Origin: Thalassovita sp.
GTDB taxonomy: Bacteria > Pseudomonadota > Alphaproteobacteria > Rhodobacterales > Rhodobacteraceae
Length of the DNA: 64,000 nucleotides
NCBI RefSeq assembly: GCF_963691685.1
Contig: NZ_OY829290.1
Location: forward strand, 1,860,001 to 1,924,000
Direction: 5' to 3'
The position numbers were made by a program, and so were the translations under genes. Shown one piece after another: positions 1 to 9,247 of the stretch (positions within the stretch are counted from its first letter, which is position 1; every line of letters starts with the position of its first letter). The notes under the pieces were generated by a model. The model had not been told where the DNA came from. It saw only the letters and a list, made by a program, of their open reading frames with translations, and did no database searches.

Positions 1-1
1 T

Positions 2-391
2 CTGGACCAGATGGTGGCGAGGATGGATGTGCTGTCCATCAACTGCCCCCATACGCCTTCGACCTTCCATCTGATGAACGCACGTCGTCTGAAGCTGATG
101 AAGCCTTCGGCGGTGATCGTGAACACCTCGCGCGGGGAGGTGATTGATGAAAATGCGCTGACCCGTCAGCTGAAGTCGGGGGCTTTGGCGGGCGCCGGGC
201 TGGATGTCTATGAACATGGCTCCGAAGCGAACCCGGATCTGCGCGCCATGCCCAATGTGGTGATGCTGCCGCATATGGGCTCGGCCACCGAAGAGGGCCG
301 GGTTGAGATGGGTGAAAAAGTCATCATCAACGTGAAAACCTTTGCGGATGGCCACCGTCCGCCGGATCTGGTGCTGCAGGCGCTGGACTGA
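2..391 (+). CDS. D-2-hydroxyacid dehydrogenase, C-terminal part
   Basis: The reading frame is open from the window edge, so only the last 129 residues are visible and the true start lies upstream. They form the end of the NAD-binding domain and the C-terminal helix of a D-isomer 2-hydroxyacid dehydrogenase. The family signature NTSRGEVIDENAL carries the substrate-binding Arg. The motif GLDVYE carries the catalytic Glu and LPHMGSAT the catalytic His. Glyoxylate/hydroxypyruvate reductase (GyaR type) or glycerate dehydrogenase is the likely activity, but the substrate cannot be decided from this part. A strong terminator follows 55 bases after the stop, so this is the last gene of its unit. Confidence 0.88.
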   Translation: MDQMVARMDVLSINCPHTPSTFHLMNARRLKLMKPSAVIVNTSRGEVIDENALTRQLKSGALAGAGLDVYEHGSEANPDLRAMPNVVMLPHMGSATEEGRVEMGEKVIINVKTFADGHRPPDLVLQALD

Positions 392-445
392 TTGGGCTGG
401 GCTGATCAGGGCTGAACTGGCCTTTCCAAAATTCAAAGAGTGCCG

Positions 446-480
446 AAACGGGGTGACGGGGAACTGTCACCCCGTTTTCC
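446..480 (+). terminator. Rho-independent terminator
   Basis: A 12-bp perfect stem (AAACGGGGTGAC / GTCACCCCGTTT) with an 8-base loop is followed by a short T/C-rich tail. It lies between the dehydrogenase stop and the S41 peptidase start. Confidence 0.85.
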
Positions 481-543
481 CTTGATGTGCCCCGGTTCGC
501 GTGCCTATCTCACGCACAGATTGCATTTCTGCGGAGTGATTTG

Positions 544-1881
544 ATGACGCGTGTTTTTCCTGCCGTTGTGACGGCAACCCTGGCTATGACGCAGCCGGCT
601 TTTGCAACCGATACCCTTGATGGCATCTGGAAATCTGACGGCTACGGTTTCTGGCTGAGCCTTGCCGGCGATCAGGCACAGCTGCATCAGGTCACCGCGG
701 TGGGCTGCGTTGAAATGGCTGAAATTGGCGCGATGCAGCGCGACGGTCTGACGGCAGCCTTGCAAGACATCGTCGTCAGTGGCGCCGGGGCGCTGCTGGG
801 CCCGTTGCAGGGTGGGCTGGCGCTGGAGGGGGACACTCTGCTGCTGGATCTGGCCAAGACCAACCACATCCCCTTCACCCGGCAGGACGCCCTGCCTGCC
901 AGCTGCGAAACACCGTTGGGCACGGATGCCCTGGCCAGTTTTGACATGCTTTGGCACGGGTTTCAGGAACATTACGCCTATTTCGACCTGCGCGGTGTAG
1001 ATTGGGACCAGATGCGCGCAACCTACCGGCCGCATGTCACGGCAGAGACGGATCCGGAAACCCTGCTCAACATCTTTATCCAGATGCTGGGCCCGCTGCG
1101 CGATGGCCATGTGTCGTTGATCACCCCTGAGGGTCAGATCGCCGATGATGTGTTGCCCGACTGGGCCGAAGGCCTCGGCGCGCAGGGCATGGTGGATGTC
1201 ATGCGAAACGCCTTTGCGCTACATGTGCCCGAGGGCAGCAGGCCCGCGGATTCTATGGGGCTGGGGATGACGGCGGATGGTCTAGGTTACATGACGCTGA
1301 TCAATTTTGATGAGGCGCTGGTGGCAGGTGATCTGTCGATGGCGTCGATCATGGGGGACTTTCTGGCCAGCCATCCCGAAATGAAGGCCCTGGTGATCGA
1401 CACCCGGGTCAATTTCGGCGGCAGCGATCTGGCGGGCTATGCCCTGGCGGCGCAGTTGACCCAGAAACCGGTTGAGATTGGCAGCAAAGCCGTCTGGCAC
1501 GACGGGCACTGGCTGGAAGACACCGCGCTGCGGATTGAGCCGGGGCAAGAAGGGGCGATCTGGGACGGGTCTGTCTATCTGCTGACCAGCGGCGTGACGA
1601 TCTCCGCTGCAGAGACCTTTGCACTGGCGCTGTCGCATTTTGACAATGTGACTGTGGTGGGCACCCCCAGCAATGGCATCCTGTCTGACATGTCCTTCCT
1701 GGCCCTGCCAAACGGCTGGGCGGCGTCCCTGTCAAACGAGCGTTACCTCAGCGCTGCGGGTGAAAACTTTGAAGGGCAGGGCGTGCCGGTGGACATCGCG
1801 GCGCCAGTGATCCCTCAGGAAATCGCCAATGGCCGGGATCGCGCCTATGAGGCGGTGCTGGAGCATCTGGCCCGGAATTAA
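544..1881 (+). CDS. S41 family (C-terminal processing/tricorn-like) peptidase, exported
   Basis: Protein of 445 residues from the ATG at 544, which has GGAG 8 bases upstream. A GTG at 487 would extend the frame by 19 residues but would spoil the signal peptide. The N-terminus is a Sec signal with a cleavage site near QPAFA-T, so the product is periplasmic or a processed envelope protein. The C-terminal half is the S41 fold: a strand and turn reading DTRVNFGGSD, then TSGVTISAAETF holding the nucleophilic Ser, and a closing GVPVDIAAPV segment typical of these proteins. No PDZ domain is obvious. Such proteins cleave unfolded or C-terminal peptides, but the substrate here is unknown. It stands alone, convergent with the pirin gene. 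Confidence 0.82.
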   Translation: MTRVFPAVVTATLAMTQPAFATDTLDGIWKSDGYGFWLSLAGDQAQLHQVTAVGCVEMAEIGAMQRDGLTAALQDIVVSGAGALLGPLQGGLALEGDTLLLDLAKTNHIPFTRQDALPASCETPLGTDALASFDMLWHGFQEHYAYFDLRGVDWDQMRATYRPHVTAETDPETLLNIFIQMLGPLRDGHVSLITPEGQIADDVLPDWAEGLGAQGMVDVMRNAFALHVPEGSRPADSMGLGMTADGLGYMTLINFDEALVAGDLSMASIMGDFLASHPEMKALVIDTRVNFGGSDLAGYALAAQLTQKPVEIGSKAVWHDGHWLEDTALRIEPGQEGAIWDGSVYLLTSGVTISAAETFALALSHFDNVTVVGTPSNGILSDMSFLALPNGWAASLSNERYLSAAGENFEGQGVPVDIAAPVIPQEIANGRDRAYEAVLEHLARN

Positions 1882-1937
1882 TCCCGGAGTTAAGTCGGGA
1901 CGAATCCCGGACCAGAAGGGAATTGGCGTCAGGGCCG

Positions 1938-2855
1938 TCAGGCCCCGGCGTCATGTTTGATGAAGGTGCCTTTGTTCAATTCATCAAAGGCCTGCATCAG
2001 CTCAGCTTGTGTGTTCATCACAATGGGGCCGTGCCAGGCGACGGGCTCCTGAATGGGGCGCCCTGTCATCAACAGGAAGCGCAGGCCCTCATCGCCGGCC
2101 TGCACAGTGATCTCATCGCCCGAGCCAAAGCGCACCAGCGTCCGGTTACCGCTTTGATCGCGGAAGGCCAGTTCCTGTCCCTGATATTCCTTTTCCACCT
2201 GAATACCGATGGGATCGGATGCATCGCGGAACCGGCCCGATCCGGCAAAAACATAGGCCAGCGCATTGGCGCTTGTGTCGACCTTGAAGGTCTTGCGCCG
2301 CCCTGCAGGCACCGAGATATCCAACAACATCGGGTTGGCAGCGATGCCATCCACCGGGCTTTTCTTGCCCCAGAACGATCCGATCAGCACCTTCACAACG
2401 GTGCCGTCATCATCCACCTCAAGAGGCAGATCACTGGCGCCGATGTCCTGATAGCGCGGCGTGGTCATTTTCAGATCGCGCGGCAGATTGGCCCAGAGCT
2501 GAAATCCATGCATCTGCCCCTTGGCATCCCCCATCGGCATTTCCTGATGCACAATGCCAGATCCCGCCGTCATCCACTGGATGGAGCCGGGGCCAAGGAT
2601 ACCCTTGTTGCCCAGGCTGTCGGCATGTTCCACCTCACCCTCGAGGACATAGGTGATGGTTTCAATGCCGCGATGCGGGTGCCAGGGGAAGCCTTTGGAA
2701 TAGAGCCGCGGATCGTCATTGCGGAAGTCATCCATCATCAGGAAAGGGTCGGTCAGGCTGGGATCATCAAAGCCAAAAACGCGGTGCAGATGCACGCCGG
2801 CGCCTTCCATGGCGGGCTGGGATTTCGATGTGGCTACAACAGGTCTGAAGGTCAT
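1938..2855 (-). CDS. Pirin family protein (bicupin)
   Basis: Protein of 305 residues from the ATG at 2855, preceded by AAGGAGA. The open frame extends 23 codons further but without a ribosome site. It has the pirin N-terminal cupin with the metal motif HPHRGIETITYVLEGEVEH, then the conserved MTAGSGIVHQEMP and FQLWANLP stretches, and a second cupin in the C-terminal half. Pirins bind Fe or another divalent metal; some act as quercetin dioxygenases and others as redox-linked regulators. Nothing here tells which. It is monocistronic between a convergent S41 peptidase and a large hairpin on the panB side. Confidence 0.88.
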   Translation of the reverse strand: MTFRPVVATSKSQPAMEGAGVHLHRVFGFDDPSLTDPFLMMDDFRNDDPRLYSKGFPWHPHRGIETITYVLEGEVEHADSLGNKGILGPGSIQWMTAGSGIVHQEMPMGDAKGQMHGFQLWANLPRDLKMTTPRYQDIGASDLPLEVDDDGTVVKVLIGSFWGKKSPVDGIAANPMLLDISVPAGRRKTFKVDTSANALAYVFAGSGRFRDASDPIGIQVEKEYQGQELAFRDQSGNRTLVRFGSGDEITVQAGDEGLRFLLMTGRPIQEPVAWHGPIVMNTQAELMQAFDELNKGTFIKHDAGA

Positions 2856-3003
2856 TGGCTGTCTCCTTAGCTTTGCCAAGGATATGGCCCCCAAGCGCCC
2901 GGCGACAAATCCCCGTTTCTCCACCGGATCTGTGCGTCAATGCGCAGGTCAAATGTGCGCCTGCGGCGCGCTGGATCTCTCGGCCCTTTGGGGGCCTCGG
3001 GGC

Positions 3004-3072
3004 GCCTCCGGCGGGAGTATTTATGGAACGATGAAAGGGGGATTCATCTTGCCGAAAATACTCCGGGGAGGC
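3004..3072. repeat. Long multi-arm hairpin between panB and the pirin gene
   Basis: Three nested inverted-repeat arms are visible: GCCTCC/GGAGGC outside, GGAGTATTT/AAATACTCC in the middle and GATGAA/TTCATC inside. The structure starts 45 bases beyond the panB stop and lies upstream of the pirin gene. It may act as a terminator for panCB, or be a dispersed palindromic element. I cannot count its copies in the genome from this window. Confidence 0.6.
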
Positions 3073-3117
3073 CGGTGCCAGCGGGCGGGGCAGCGCCCCA
3101 TGCGCCGCTGAAGGGGT

Positions 3118-3927
3118 TCACTTGTAAGTGTGTTCCGGTCCGGGGAAGGCGCGGGATTTGACCTCATCAGCGTAATCTGACACGGCGCGGTCAATGGCGG
3201 GGCCCAGATCGCCGTATTGTTTGACAAACTTTGGTGTCCAGGCGTTGAGGCCCAGCATGTCCTCCAGCACCAGGATCTGCCCGTCACATTCGGCAGAGGC
3301 GCCGATGCCGATGGTTGGGATCGCGACCTGTTTGGTGATCTTTGCCGCCAGCGGCTCCACCATGCCTTCGAGCACCAGCGCGAAGGCGCCGGCCTCGGTC
3401 ACGGCTGCAGCGTCGGCTTCGTGCTGGGGCCAGCTGTCTTCTTCGCGGCCTTGGGTTTTGAACCCACCCATGACGTGGCTGGACTGCGGGGTCAGGCCGA
3501 TATGAGCCATGACCGGGATGCCACGTTCGGTGAGGAAGCGGATGGTTTCGGCCATACGCGCGCCGCCCTCCAGCTTCACCGCGCCGCAGCCGGTTTCCTT
3601 CATGATGCGGGCGGCGTTGCGGAAGGCGACGGCGGGGCTTTCCTCATAGGTGCCAAAGGGCATATCGACCACAACCAGTGCTTTCTGGGTGCCGCGCACC
3701 ACTGCCTTGCCATGCATGATCATCAGATCCAGCGGCACACCGACGGTGCTTTCCATGCCGTGCATCACCATCCCCAGGCTGTCACCGACCAGGATGAAGT
3801 CGGCGTATTTGTCGACAATCGCCGCCGTATGGGCGTGGTAGGAGGTGAGCGAGACGATCGGTTCGCCGCCTTTGCGGGCGCTGATCTGCGGGACGGTGGT
3901 GCGGCGAATAGGGGTTTGGCTGCTCAT
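3118..3927 (-). CDS. panB: 3-methyl-2-oxobutanoate hydroxymethyltransferase
   Basis: Protein of 269 residues, the usual PanB length. It transfers a hydroxymethyl group from 5,10-methylene-tetrahydrofolate to 2-oxoisovalerate, giving ketopantoate, the first committed step of pantothenate and CoA synthesis in the cytoplasm. The TIM-barrel motifs [15 protein letters not shown] (Mg-binding Asp), [12 protein letters not shown] and [10 protein letters not shown] are all present, as is the late [14 protein letters not shown] segment. The start overlaps the panC stop by four bases (ATGA), so the two genes are translationally coupled. Confidence 0.96.
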   Translation of the reverse strand: MSSQTPIRRTTVPQISARKGGEPIVSLTSYHAHTAAIVDKYADFILVGDSLGMVMHGMESTVGVPLDLMIMHGKAVVRGTQKALVVVDMPFGTYEESPAVAFRNAARIMKETGCGAVKLEGGARMAETIRFLTERGIPVMAHIGLTPQSSHVMGGFKTQGREEDSWPQHEADAAAVTEAGAFALVLEGMVEPLAAKITKQVAIPTIGIGASAECDGQILVLEDMLGLNAWTPKFVKQYGDLGPAIDRAVSDYADEVKSRAFPGPEHTYK

Positions 3928-4769
3928 GGCTGGATCACCTTTTGATCGATCAGGAGGATGTCTGAAAACTGCACCGACAGCATCACCGCCAGCGGTTGGG
4001 TAAGGGGGCCTTCGACCGGTTCCAATGTGTCGGGTGTAACGGTGTCGAGGCCCGTCAGGTTGGCGCGCGGCTCAGAGGCGATGATCGCCTCAATCAATGC
4101 GCGGATCGCCGCGACGCTGGTGCCGGTCTGGGCCAGATCCGCGGCGGCGCTCAGCGCTTTGTGCAGCACAACGGCAGCGGCGCGGTTGGCATCGGTGAGG
4201 CGTGCATTGCGCGACGACATGGCCAGACCATCAGCCTCGCGCTGGGTGGGGCCGCCAAGGATCGTGACGGGCATATGCAGATCGGCGACCATGCGTTTGA
4301 TCACCTGCAGTTGCTGGTAGTCCTTTTCGCCAAAGACAGCGACATCGGGCTGCACGATGTTGAACAGTCGCGTCACCACGGAGGTCACGCCGCGAAAATG
4401 GCCGGGGCGGACCGCGCCGTGCAGGATATTGGCCAGACGGGTGGTTTCGACGATGGTTTCATGGCCCGGCGGGTAGATCGTTTCCACCTCGGGCAGGAAC
4501 ACCAGATCGACGCCGGCCTCTTGCAGCATCGCCAGATCGCGGGCCTCATTCCGGGGGTAGTTTTGCAGGTCTGTGTCTTCGCCGAATTGGGTGGGGTTGA
4601 CGAAAATAGACACTGCGACAAAGTCTGTCACCTCGCGGGCGAGGGTGACCAGCGACATATGCCCGTCGTGCAAGGCGCCCATGGTCGGCACAAATCCCAG
4701 CCGCTTGCCGCCGGTTTTCAGCGCGGCTACGGTTGCGCGGGTTTCTTCGACTGTGCGGCAGATCTTCAC
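3924..4769 (-). CDS. panC: Pantothenate synthetase
   Basis: It joins pantoate and beta-alanine with ATP through a pantoyl adenylate. The preferred start is a GTG at 4769, giving 281 residues that begin with the family-like KICRTVEE and have a G-rich ribosome site upstream. A TTG at 4796 would add nine residues. The nucleotide-binding HIGH-like motif is [11 protein letters not shown]. Conserved active-site stretches [14 protein letters not shown] and [12 protein letters not shown] follow, and the KMSKS-like loop is [10 protein letters not shown]. It is the first gene of a panC-panB operon. No panD is present in the window. Confidence 0.95.
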   Translation of the reverse strand: MKICRTVEETRATVAALKTGGKRLGFVPTMGALHDGHMSLVTLAREVTDFVAVSIFVNPTQFGEDTDLQNYPRNEARDLAMLQEAGVDLVFLPEVETIYPPGHETIVETTRLANILHGAVRPGHFRGVTSVVTRLFNIVQPDVAVFGEKDYQQLQVIKRMVADLHMPVTILGGPTQREADGLAMSSRNARLTDANRAAAVVLHKALSAAADLAQTGTSVAAIRALIEAIIASEPRANLTGLDTVTPDTLEPVEGPLTQPLAVMLSVQFSDILLIDQKVIQP

Positions 4770-5042
4770 GCCACGCCCCCCTTTGATCCTCTCCAATCTC
4801 CCCCGATTGGATTTACCGTATATTTACGGTGTTTGCTGCGACGCGGCAAGGGGGTGGACGTCACGTCGCGTTTTGCAGTTTGGTTCCGCAATGGGGATCG
4901 CTGCCCGTTTGCGACCGCACTTTGCAAGCGCGTGTCGGTTTCGCACGATCAGAGGTCGGCTGGGTCAGGCGCAGCTTGTCAGAACGCGGCATGATCGCGG
5001 AAAATCAAATTGCACAGCTGCGTCCATCGGAGGGGCCCGCCT

Positions 5043-7550
5043 ATGAAAACCCAAGTCAAAGCTCTTGTTGTCGGCGGTGGCGCCGTTGGCACCTCGATCG
5101 CCTATCACCTGGCCAAGGCCGGATGGGATGACGTTATGCTGATCGAACGCGATGAGCTGACTTCGGGGTCGACCTGGCACGCTGCGGGCCTGCTGCCGCT
5201 GTTCAACATGTCCTATGCCACCACCCATATTCACCAGTATTCGGTGGATTTCTACAAGACGCTGGAGGAAGAGACCGGGCTGAACGCCGGTTTCGCCGTG
5301 GTGGGCAACCTGCGGATGGCGCAGACGCAGGAGCGGATGGATGAGTATATGCTCTATGCCTCCACCGCCGAAACCTGTGGCGTGAAATACGAATGGCTGA
5401 GCCCCGATCAGATCAAAGAGCGCTGGCCGCTGATTGAGACCTCGGATCTGAAGGGCGCGATTTACCACACCGAAGATGGCTACATTAACCCGGCTGACGT
5501 GACCCAGGCGATGGCCAAAGGCGCCCGTCAGCGTGGGGTGGAGATCCACCGCAAGATGCAGGCTGATGATTTTCATTGGACCGGCACCCATTGGGAGGTC
5601 ACCTGCACCAAGATGGTGGAAAAGGGTGGCAACCTGGTGGAATCCGACGAAAAGGTTGTGATCACCGCAGAACACGTTGTGACCGCTTCGGGCAACCACG
5701 CGCAGCGCACCGCCAAGATGCTGGGCATCAAGATGCCGGCGATCCCGGTGGAACACACTTTCATCGTGATGGATCAGGATCCTGAGCTGGTCAAATGGCG
5801 CGAGGCCGGCAATGCGGAACACCCCGTTGTGCGCGATGCGGATGCGCAGTCCTACGCCCGTGAGGAACGCGGCGGCTGGATTCTGGGCATCTATGAGAAA
5901 GACGCGCCAGCTCGGTTTGAACACGGTGTGCCGGATAGCTTCCGCGCCGATCTGTTCCCGCTGGATCTGGACCGGATTGCCGAACAGTACATGAAAATGA
6001 CCGAACGGGTGCCGTCCTGTGCGGAATCTGGTCTGAAGGACGATTTCAATGGCCCGATCTGCTACACGCCAGATGGCAACCCGCTGGTGGGTCCGGCCCC
6101 GGGCCTTCGTAACATGTGGCTGGCCGAAGGTTTCAGCTTCGGGATCACCGCGGCGGGCGGCACCGGCTATTACCTGGCCCAGATGATGGTTGATGGTGAG
6201 GCTGAGATCGACATGGCTTCGCTCGACCCGAAACGCTACTCCTCCAACTGGATGACCACCGAATTTGCCGCGCGCAAAAACGAAGAGTGCTATGAGCACG
6301 TCTACATCCTGCACCACCCGGATGAGGAGCGCCCCGCTGCCCGGCCTTTGCGGACTTCGCCCGCCTACGACCGCCAGAAAGAACGCGGCGCGCAGTTTGG
6401 CTGGGTCAACGGCTGGGAACGTCCGAACTACTACGGCCCGCTTGATGCGCCAGAAAACTTCGATGAGGAAAGCCGCAGCTTCCGCCGTGGCAAATGGTGG
6501 CAATATGCCGTGGAAGAGGCCAAAGCGATCCGCGAAGGTGTGGGCCTGATCGACGCCACTGCCTTCACCAAACATGTGGTCAAAGGCCCCGGTGCCACCC
6601 AGTTCCTGGATTGGTTCACCTGTAACAAACTGCCGAAAATCGGCCGCATTAACCTGACCTATGCGCTGACCAGCCACGGCACCACCCGTACCGAATACAC
6701 CATCGTGCGCAATGGCGAGAATAACTACTACCTCGTCTCCGCAGGGGCCTGGACGGAATATGACGCCGATTTCCTGCGCAAAGCGGCCGAAGACAAGATG
6801 GAAGAGTTTGGCTACATCGAGATCCAGGATGTCACCACCCAGTGGGGCGTCTTCGCCATCGCAGGCCCCAAGGCCCGCGACGTGCTGAAAGAGGTGATCG
6901 TGGATGCAGATCCTGAAACCGCTCTGTCGAACAAACGGTTCCCTTGGCTGTCGGCCCGTCAGATCGAACTGGGCATGTGCCCCGTGAATGCGATCCGTGT
7001 GGCCTACACAGGTGAGTTGGGCTGGGAGCTGCATCACCCGATTGAGATGCAGAACTACCTGTTCGACCTGTTGGAAAAAGCCGGTGAAAAACACGGTATG
7101 AAACTGGTGGGCGCACGGGCGCAAAACTGGCTGCGTCAGGAAAAATCCTACCGCGCCTTCGGCACCGAATTGGGCCGCGATGCGACGCCTGCTGAGGCTG
7201 ACCTGCCGCGCTTCATCGACCTGGAAAAAGACTTCCACGGCAAAGAGGCGATGCTGGAAAAGGGTGTTCGGGTGAAATGCTGCACCCTGCTGATCGACGG
7301 GCCAGAGGACGCCGACCCTTGGGGCCGTGAGGCGCTTTATACCCAGGATGGCACCCGCGTTGGGCGCCTGACCTCGGGCGGCTATTCGGTGGCCTTTGAG
7401 ACGTCGATCGGCATGGGCTACGTCACGCCGGAACTGGCGGTGGAAGGCACCAAGCTGAAGGTGAAAATTCAGGATAAGCTCTGGGATGCCACCGTCACCT
7501 GTGACAGCCCCTATGATCCGAAGAACGAAACCATCCGGGTCAACGGCTGA
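5043..7550 (+). CDS. FAD-dependent dimethylglycine/sarcosine dehydrogenase-like protein with GcvT domain
   Basis: Protein of 835 residues from the ATG at 5043, which has GGAGG nine bases upstream. The N-terminal half is a DAO-type FAD domain. Its dinucleotide motif VVGGGAVGTS covers residues 9-18, and STWHAAG contains His46, the position that carries covalent FAD in dimethylglycine and sarcosine dehydrogenases. The C-terminal half (from about residue 430) is a GcvT/aminomethyltransferase fold with FAIAGPKARDVL, GELGWELHHP and the closing SGGYSVAFETSIGMGYV, which handles one-carbon units on tetrahydrofolate. The protein therefore probably demethylates an N-methylated glycine or a related methylamine and traps formaldehyde as methylene-THF. 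It is followed by its own terminator. The precise substrate is not decided by sequence. Confidence 0.88.
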   Translation: MKTQVKALVVGGGAVGTSIAYHLAKAGWDDVMLIERDELTSGSTWHAAGLLPLFNMSYATTHIHQYSVDFYKTLEEETGLNAGFAVVGNLRMAQTQERMDEYMLYASTAETCGVKYEWLSPDQIKERWPLIETSDLKGAIYHTEDGYINPADVTQAMAKGARQRGVEIHRKMQADDFHWTGTHWEVTCTKMVEKGGNLVESDEKVVITAEHVVTASGNHAQRTAKMLGIKMPAIPVEHTFIVMDQDPELVKWREAGNAEHPVVRDADAQSYAREERGGWILGIYEKDAPARFEHGVPDSFRADLFPLDLDRIAEQYMKMTERVPSCAESGLKDDFNGPICYTPDGNPLVGPAPGLRNMWLAEGFSFGITAAGGTGYYLAQMMVDGEAEIDMASLDPKRYSSNWMTTEFAARKNEECYEHVYILHHPDEERPAARPLRTSPAYDRQKERGAQFGWVNGWERPNYYGPLDAPENFDEESRSFRRGKWWQYAVEEAKAIREGVGLIDATAFTKHVVKGPGATQFLDWFTCNKLPKIGRINLTYALTSHGTTRTEYTIVRNGENNYYLVSAGAWTEYDADFLRKAAEDKMEEFGYIEIQDVTTQWGVFAIAGPKARDVLKEVIVDADPETALSNKRFPWLSARQIELGMCPVNAIRVAYTGELGWELHHPIEMQNYLFDLLEKAGEKHGMKLVGARAQNWLRQEKSYRAFGTELGRDATPAEADLPRFIDLEKDFHGKEAMLEKGVRVKCCTLLIDGPEDADPWGREALYTQDGTRVGRLTSGGYSVAFETSIGMGYVTPELAVEGTKLKVKIQDKLWDATVTCDSPYDPKNETIRVNG

Positions 7551-7594
7551 CGTCGCTCAAGATCCATAGGCGTCCCTTTGACGGGGCGCCTCGC

Positions 7595-7633
7595 AAAACC
7601 GGTCCTGCGCTGCGCAGGCCGGTTTTATTATTC
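7595..7633 (+). terminator. Rho-independent terminator
   Basis: Arms AAAACCGG (7595-7602) and CCGGTTTT (7619-7626) enclose a second CCTGCG/CGCAGG stem and run into TTTTATTATTC, 45 bases after the FAD/GcvT gene stop. Confidence 0.88.
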
Positions 7634-7754
7634 TTGTGAAGGGGTTGTTGGCAATGTTTCATCACTTCACGCGCGGGTGCGTGGATGTGAAACCTTGGGG
7701 CTTGTGAGGGCGCTGGCGACGGCCTTTATAGGCTGCAACAAAGGAGTGCACGAC

Positions 7755-8003
7755 ATGCCCAAAGCCATCCTTCACCGTATGGAGTTGCCCAAATACACCT
7801 GCAGCTACGGTATCGCCGCCCGCGATCTGTTGCGCAAAGAAGGCTTCGAGATCGAAGAGCATATTCTGCGTTCGCGCTCTGCGGTGGATGCGTTTAAAGA
7901 CACACATCACATCGCCACCACGCCGCTGATTTTTATAGATGGCAAAAAGATCGGTGGTTTCAATGATCTCCGCGCCCACCTGAAAGCAGAGAAGCGCAAG
8001 TGA
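7755..8003 (+). CDS. Small glutaredoxin-like protein
   Basis: Protein of 82 residues from the ATG at 7755, with a perfect AAGGAG eight bases upstream; a longer open frame upstream has no initiation signal. The fold is a minimal glutaredoxin: a beta strand, the active-site YTCSYGIAARDLL, then TTPLIFIDGKKIGGFNDL with the cis-Pro and the GG glutathione-binding turn. The active site reads C-S-Y-G instead of the usual C-P-Y-C, so only the N-terminal Cys remains. This suggests a monothiol mode such as deglutathionylation or FeS-type work. It is monocistronic with a shared terminator downstream. Confidence 0.82.
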   Translation: MPKAILHRMELPKYTCSYGIAARDLLRKEGFEIEEHILRSRSAVDAFKDTHHIATTPLIFIDGKKIGGFNDLRAHLKAEKRK

Positions 8004-8012
8004 CAGATACGA

Positions 8013-8040
8013 TAAAGGGGGCCTGTGCTGGCCCCCTTTA
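8013..8040. terminator. Bidirectional terminator
   Basis: A perfect 11-bp inverted repeat TAAAGGGGGCC / GGCCCCCTTTA with a six-base loop lies between the convergent glutaredoxin and aminopeptidase genes. Confidence 0.85.
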
Positions 8041-8077
8041 CCTTGTTTCGATTGCCGGTCTCCGGCCCCGCTGTCCG

Positions 8078-9166
8078 TTACAGCATATCGCGCGGCAGTT
8101 CGGAAAAGATCTGATTGCCGCCGTCGCGCAGGATGACAATCTCTTCCAGACGCACGCCAAACTTGCCGTTGATGTAGATCCCCGGCTCAATTGAGAAGAC
8201 ATTGCCTGCCTCCAGCACATGATCAGAGCCACCGCTGATATAGGGCGGTTCGTGCACGTCGATGCCCAGACCGTGACCGGTGCGATGCAGGAACTGCGGA
8301 CCGTAGCCCGCGTCGGAGATCACATCGCGGGCGGCCTTGTCGATATCGCCCGCAGTGGCCCCGGGTTTGGCGGCGGCCAGCGCGGCTTGCACCGCAGCCT
8401 CCACGGTGTCAAAGACCTCCTTATAGGCCGCATCGGGCGTGCCGAAAAAGCCGCAGCGCGTCATGTCCGAGGGATAGCCGTTCAACCGGCAGCCGGTGTC
8501 GATCAGCACGGCCATACCATCGCTGAGGGTGGCATCGCTGGTGTGGTGATGCGGGAAGGCGCCATTGGCGCCAAAGCCGACGATGGTGAATTCGGGCGTG
8601 GCGCCATGCGCCTTGTAGTGATCGCGAATGATGTTTTGCACATCGCGCTCGCTCATCCCGGCCTTCAGGCTGGCAAAGGCGGCTTTCACAGCCTCATCAT
8701 TCAGCAGGTGCGCGGCTTTGATGGCGTCATATTCCGCGTCATCTTTCATCGCCCGCAAACGGCCCACCGTGTCTTCGGTGAAGCGGCGGCTGGGGCTGTC
8801 CATCGCATCCAACAGACGCAGGGCAAAATCCGCCCGCATGGTTTCGTCCAGCACCACGCTGAGGCCGGCGCTTGTGGCACCGCACGCCTCAAGCAGACGG
8901 TCAAGCGCCGCTGCCGGACCTTCGGCATCGGACCAGGGTTCAAACGGCAGATCCGTCGCCTGCCGGGCAGCATCAGCGTTCAGTGCAGGCATCAGGAAAC
9001 CGGCGTGGCTCTGGCTGACAAGCAGCATCACCGGGCGTTCATCGCCATGCGGGTTTACGCCGGACAGCCACATCATATGGCTCGACGGCCCCAGCGCGAC
9101 CAGATCGGTGTTGGTTTCTGCCATGCGGGCCCGCAGGCGGGCGAGGCGGTCATCATAAAGGCTCAT
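8078..9166 (-). CDS. M24 family aminopeptidase (Xaa-Pro peptidase)
   Basis: Protein of 362 residues from the ATG at 9166, with AGAGGAC just upstream. A creatinase-like N-terminal domain (to about residue 120) is followed by the pita-bread catalytic domain. All five dinuclear metal ligands are visible: the Asp in VLIDTG, the Asp in YPSDMTR, the His in HRTGHGLGIDVHE, the Glu in FSIEPGIY and the Glu in VRLEE. It should remove an N-terminal residue before proline from short peptides in the cytoplasm. It is third in a minus-strand unit after a regulator and a peptide-binding protein and faces a peptide ABC transporter, so it probably processes what that transporter imports. DMSP lyase DddP is also M24, but it is longer. 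Confidence 0.88.
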   Translation of the reverse strand: MSLYDDRLARLRARMAETNTDLVALGPSSHMMWLSGVNPHGDERPVMLLVSQSHAGFLMPALNADAARQATDLPFEPWSDAEGPAAALDRLLEACGATSAGLSVVLDETMRADFALRLLDAMDSPSRRFTEDTVGRLRAMKDDAEYDAIKAAHLLNDEAVKAAFASLKAGMSERDVQNIIRDHYKAHGATPEFTIVGFGANGAFPHHHTSDATLSDGMAVLIDTGCRLNGYPSDMTRCGFFGTPDAAYKEVFDTVEAAVQAALAAAKPGATAGDIDKAARDVISDAGYGPQFLHRTGHGLGIDVHEPPYISGGSDHVLEAGNVFSIEPGIYINGKFGVRLEEIVILRDGGNQIFSELPRDML

Positions 9167-9196
9167 CAGATTGTCCTCTTGAGCGAAATGGAAAAA

Positions 9197-9224
9197 GGGT
9201 CGCAAGGGTTTCCCCAAGCGACCC
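9197..9224 (-). other. Intergenic hairpin between binding-protein and peptidase genes
   Basis: GGGTCGC (9197-9203) and GCGACCC (9218-9224) pair within the 81-base gap. It lacks a U tract. Such hairpins after binding-protein genes often stabilise the upstream mRNA and reduce read-through, which would explain higher expression of the binding protein. Confidence 0.45.
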
Positions 9225-9247
9225 TGCCGACGGGGAGCTTATGTCGG

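Noticed and set aside
1923..2870. 315-residue frame opposite the pirin gene
   Set aside because: Codon shadow of a well-supported pirin; no signature or ribosome site.
4965..7238. 757-residue open frame antisense to the FAD/GcvT gene
   Set aside because: It mirrors the third-codon GC bias of the real gene, has His/Gly/Arg-rich composition with no domain, and overlaps a clear enzyme.
8078..9166. M24 protein as DMSP lyase DddP
   Set aside because: It is shorter than DddP, keeps a standard five-ligand aminopeptidase site and sits with a peptide transporter.
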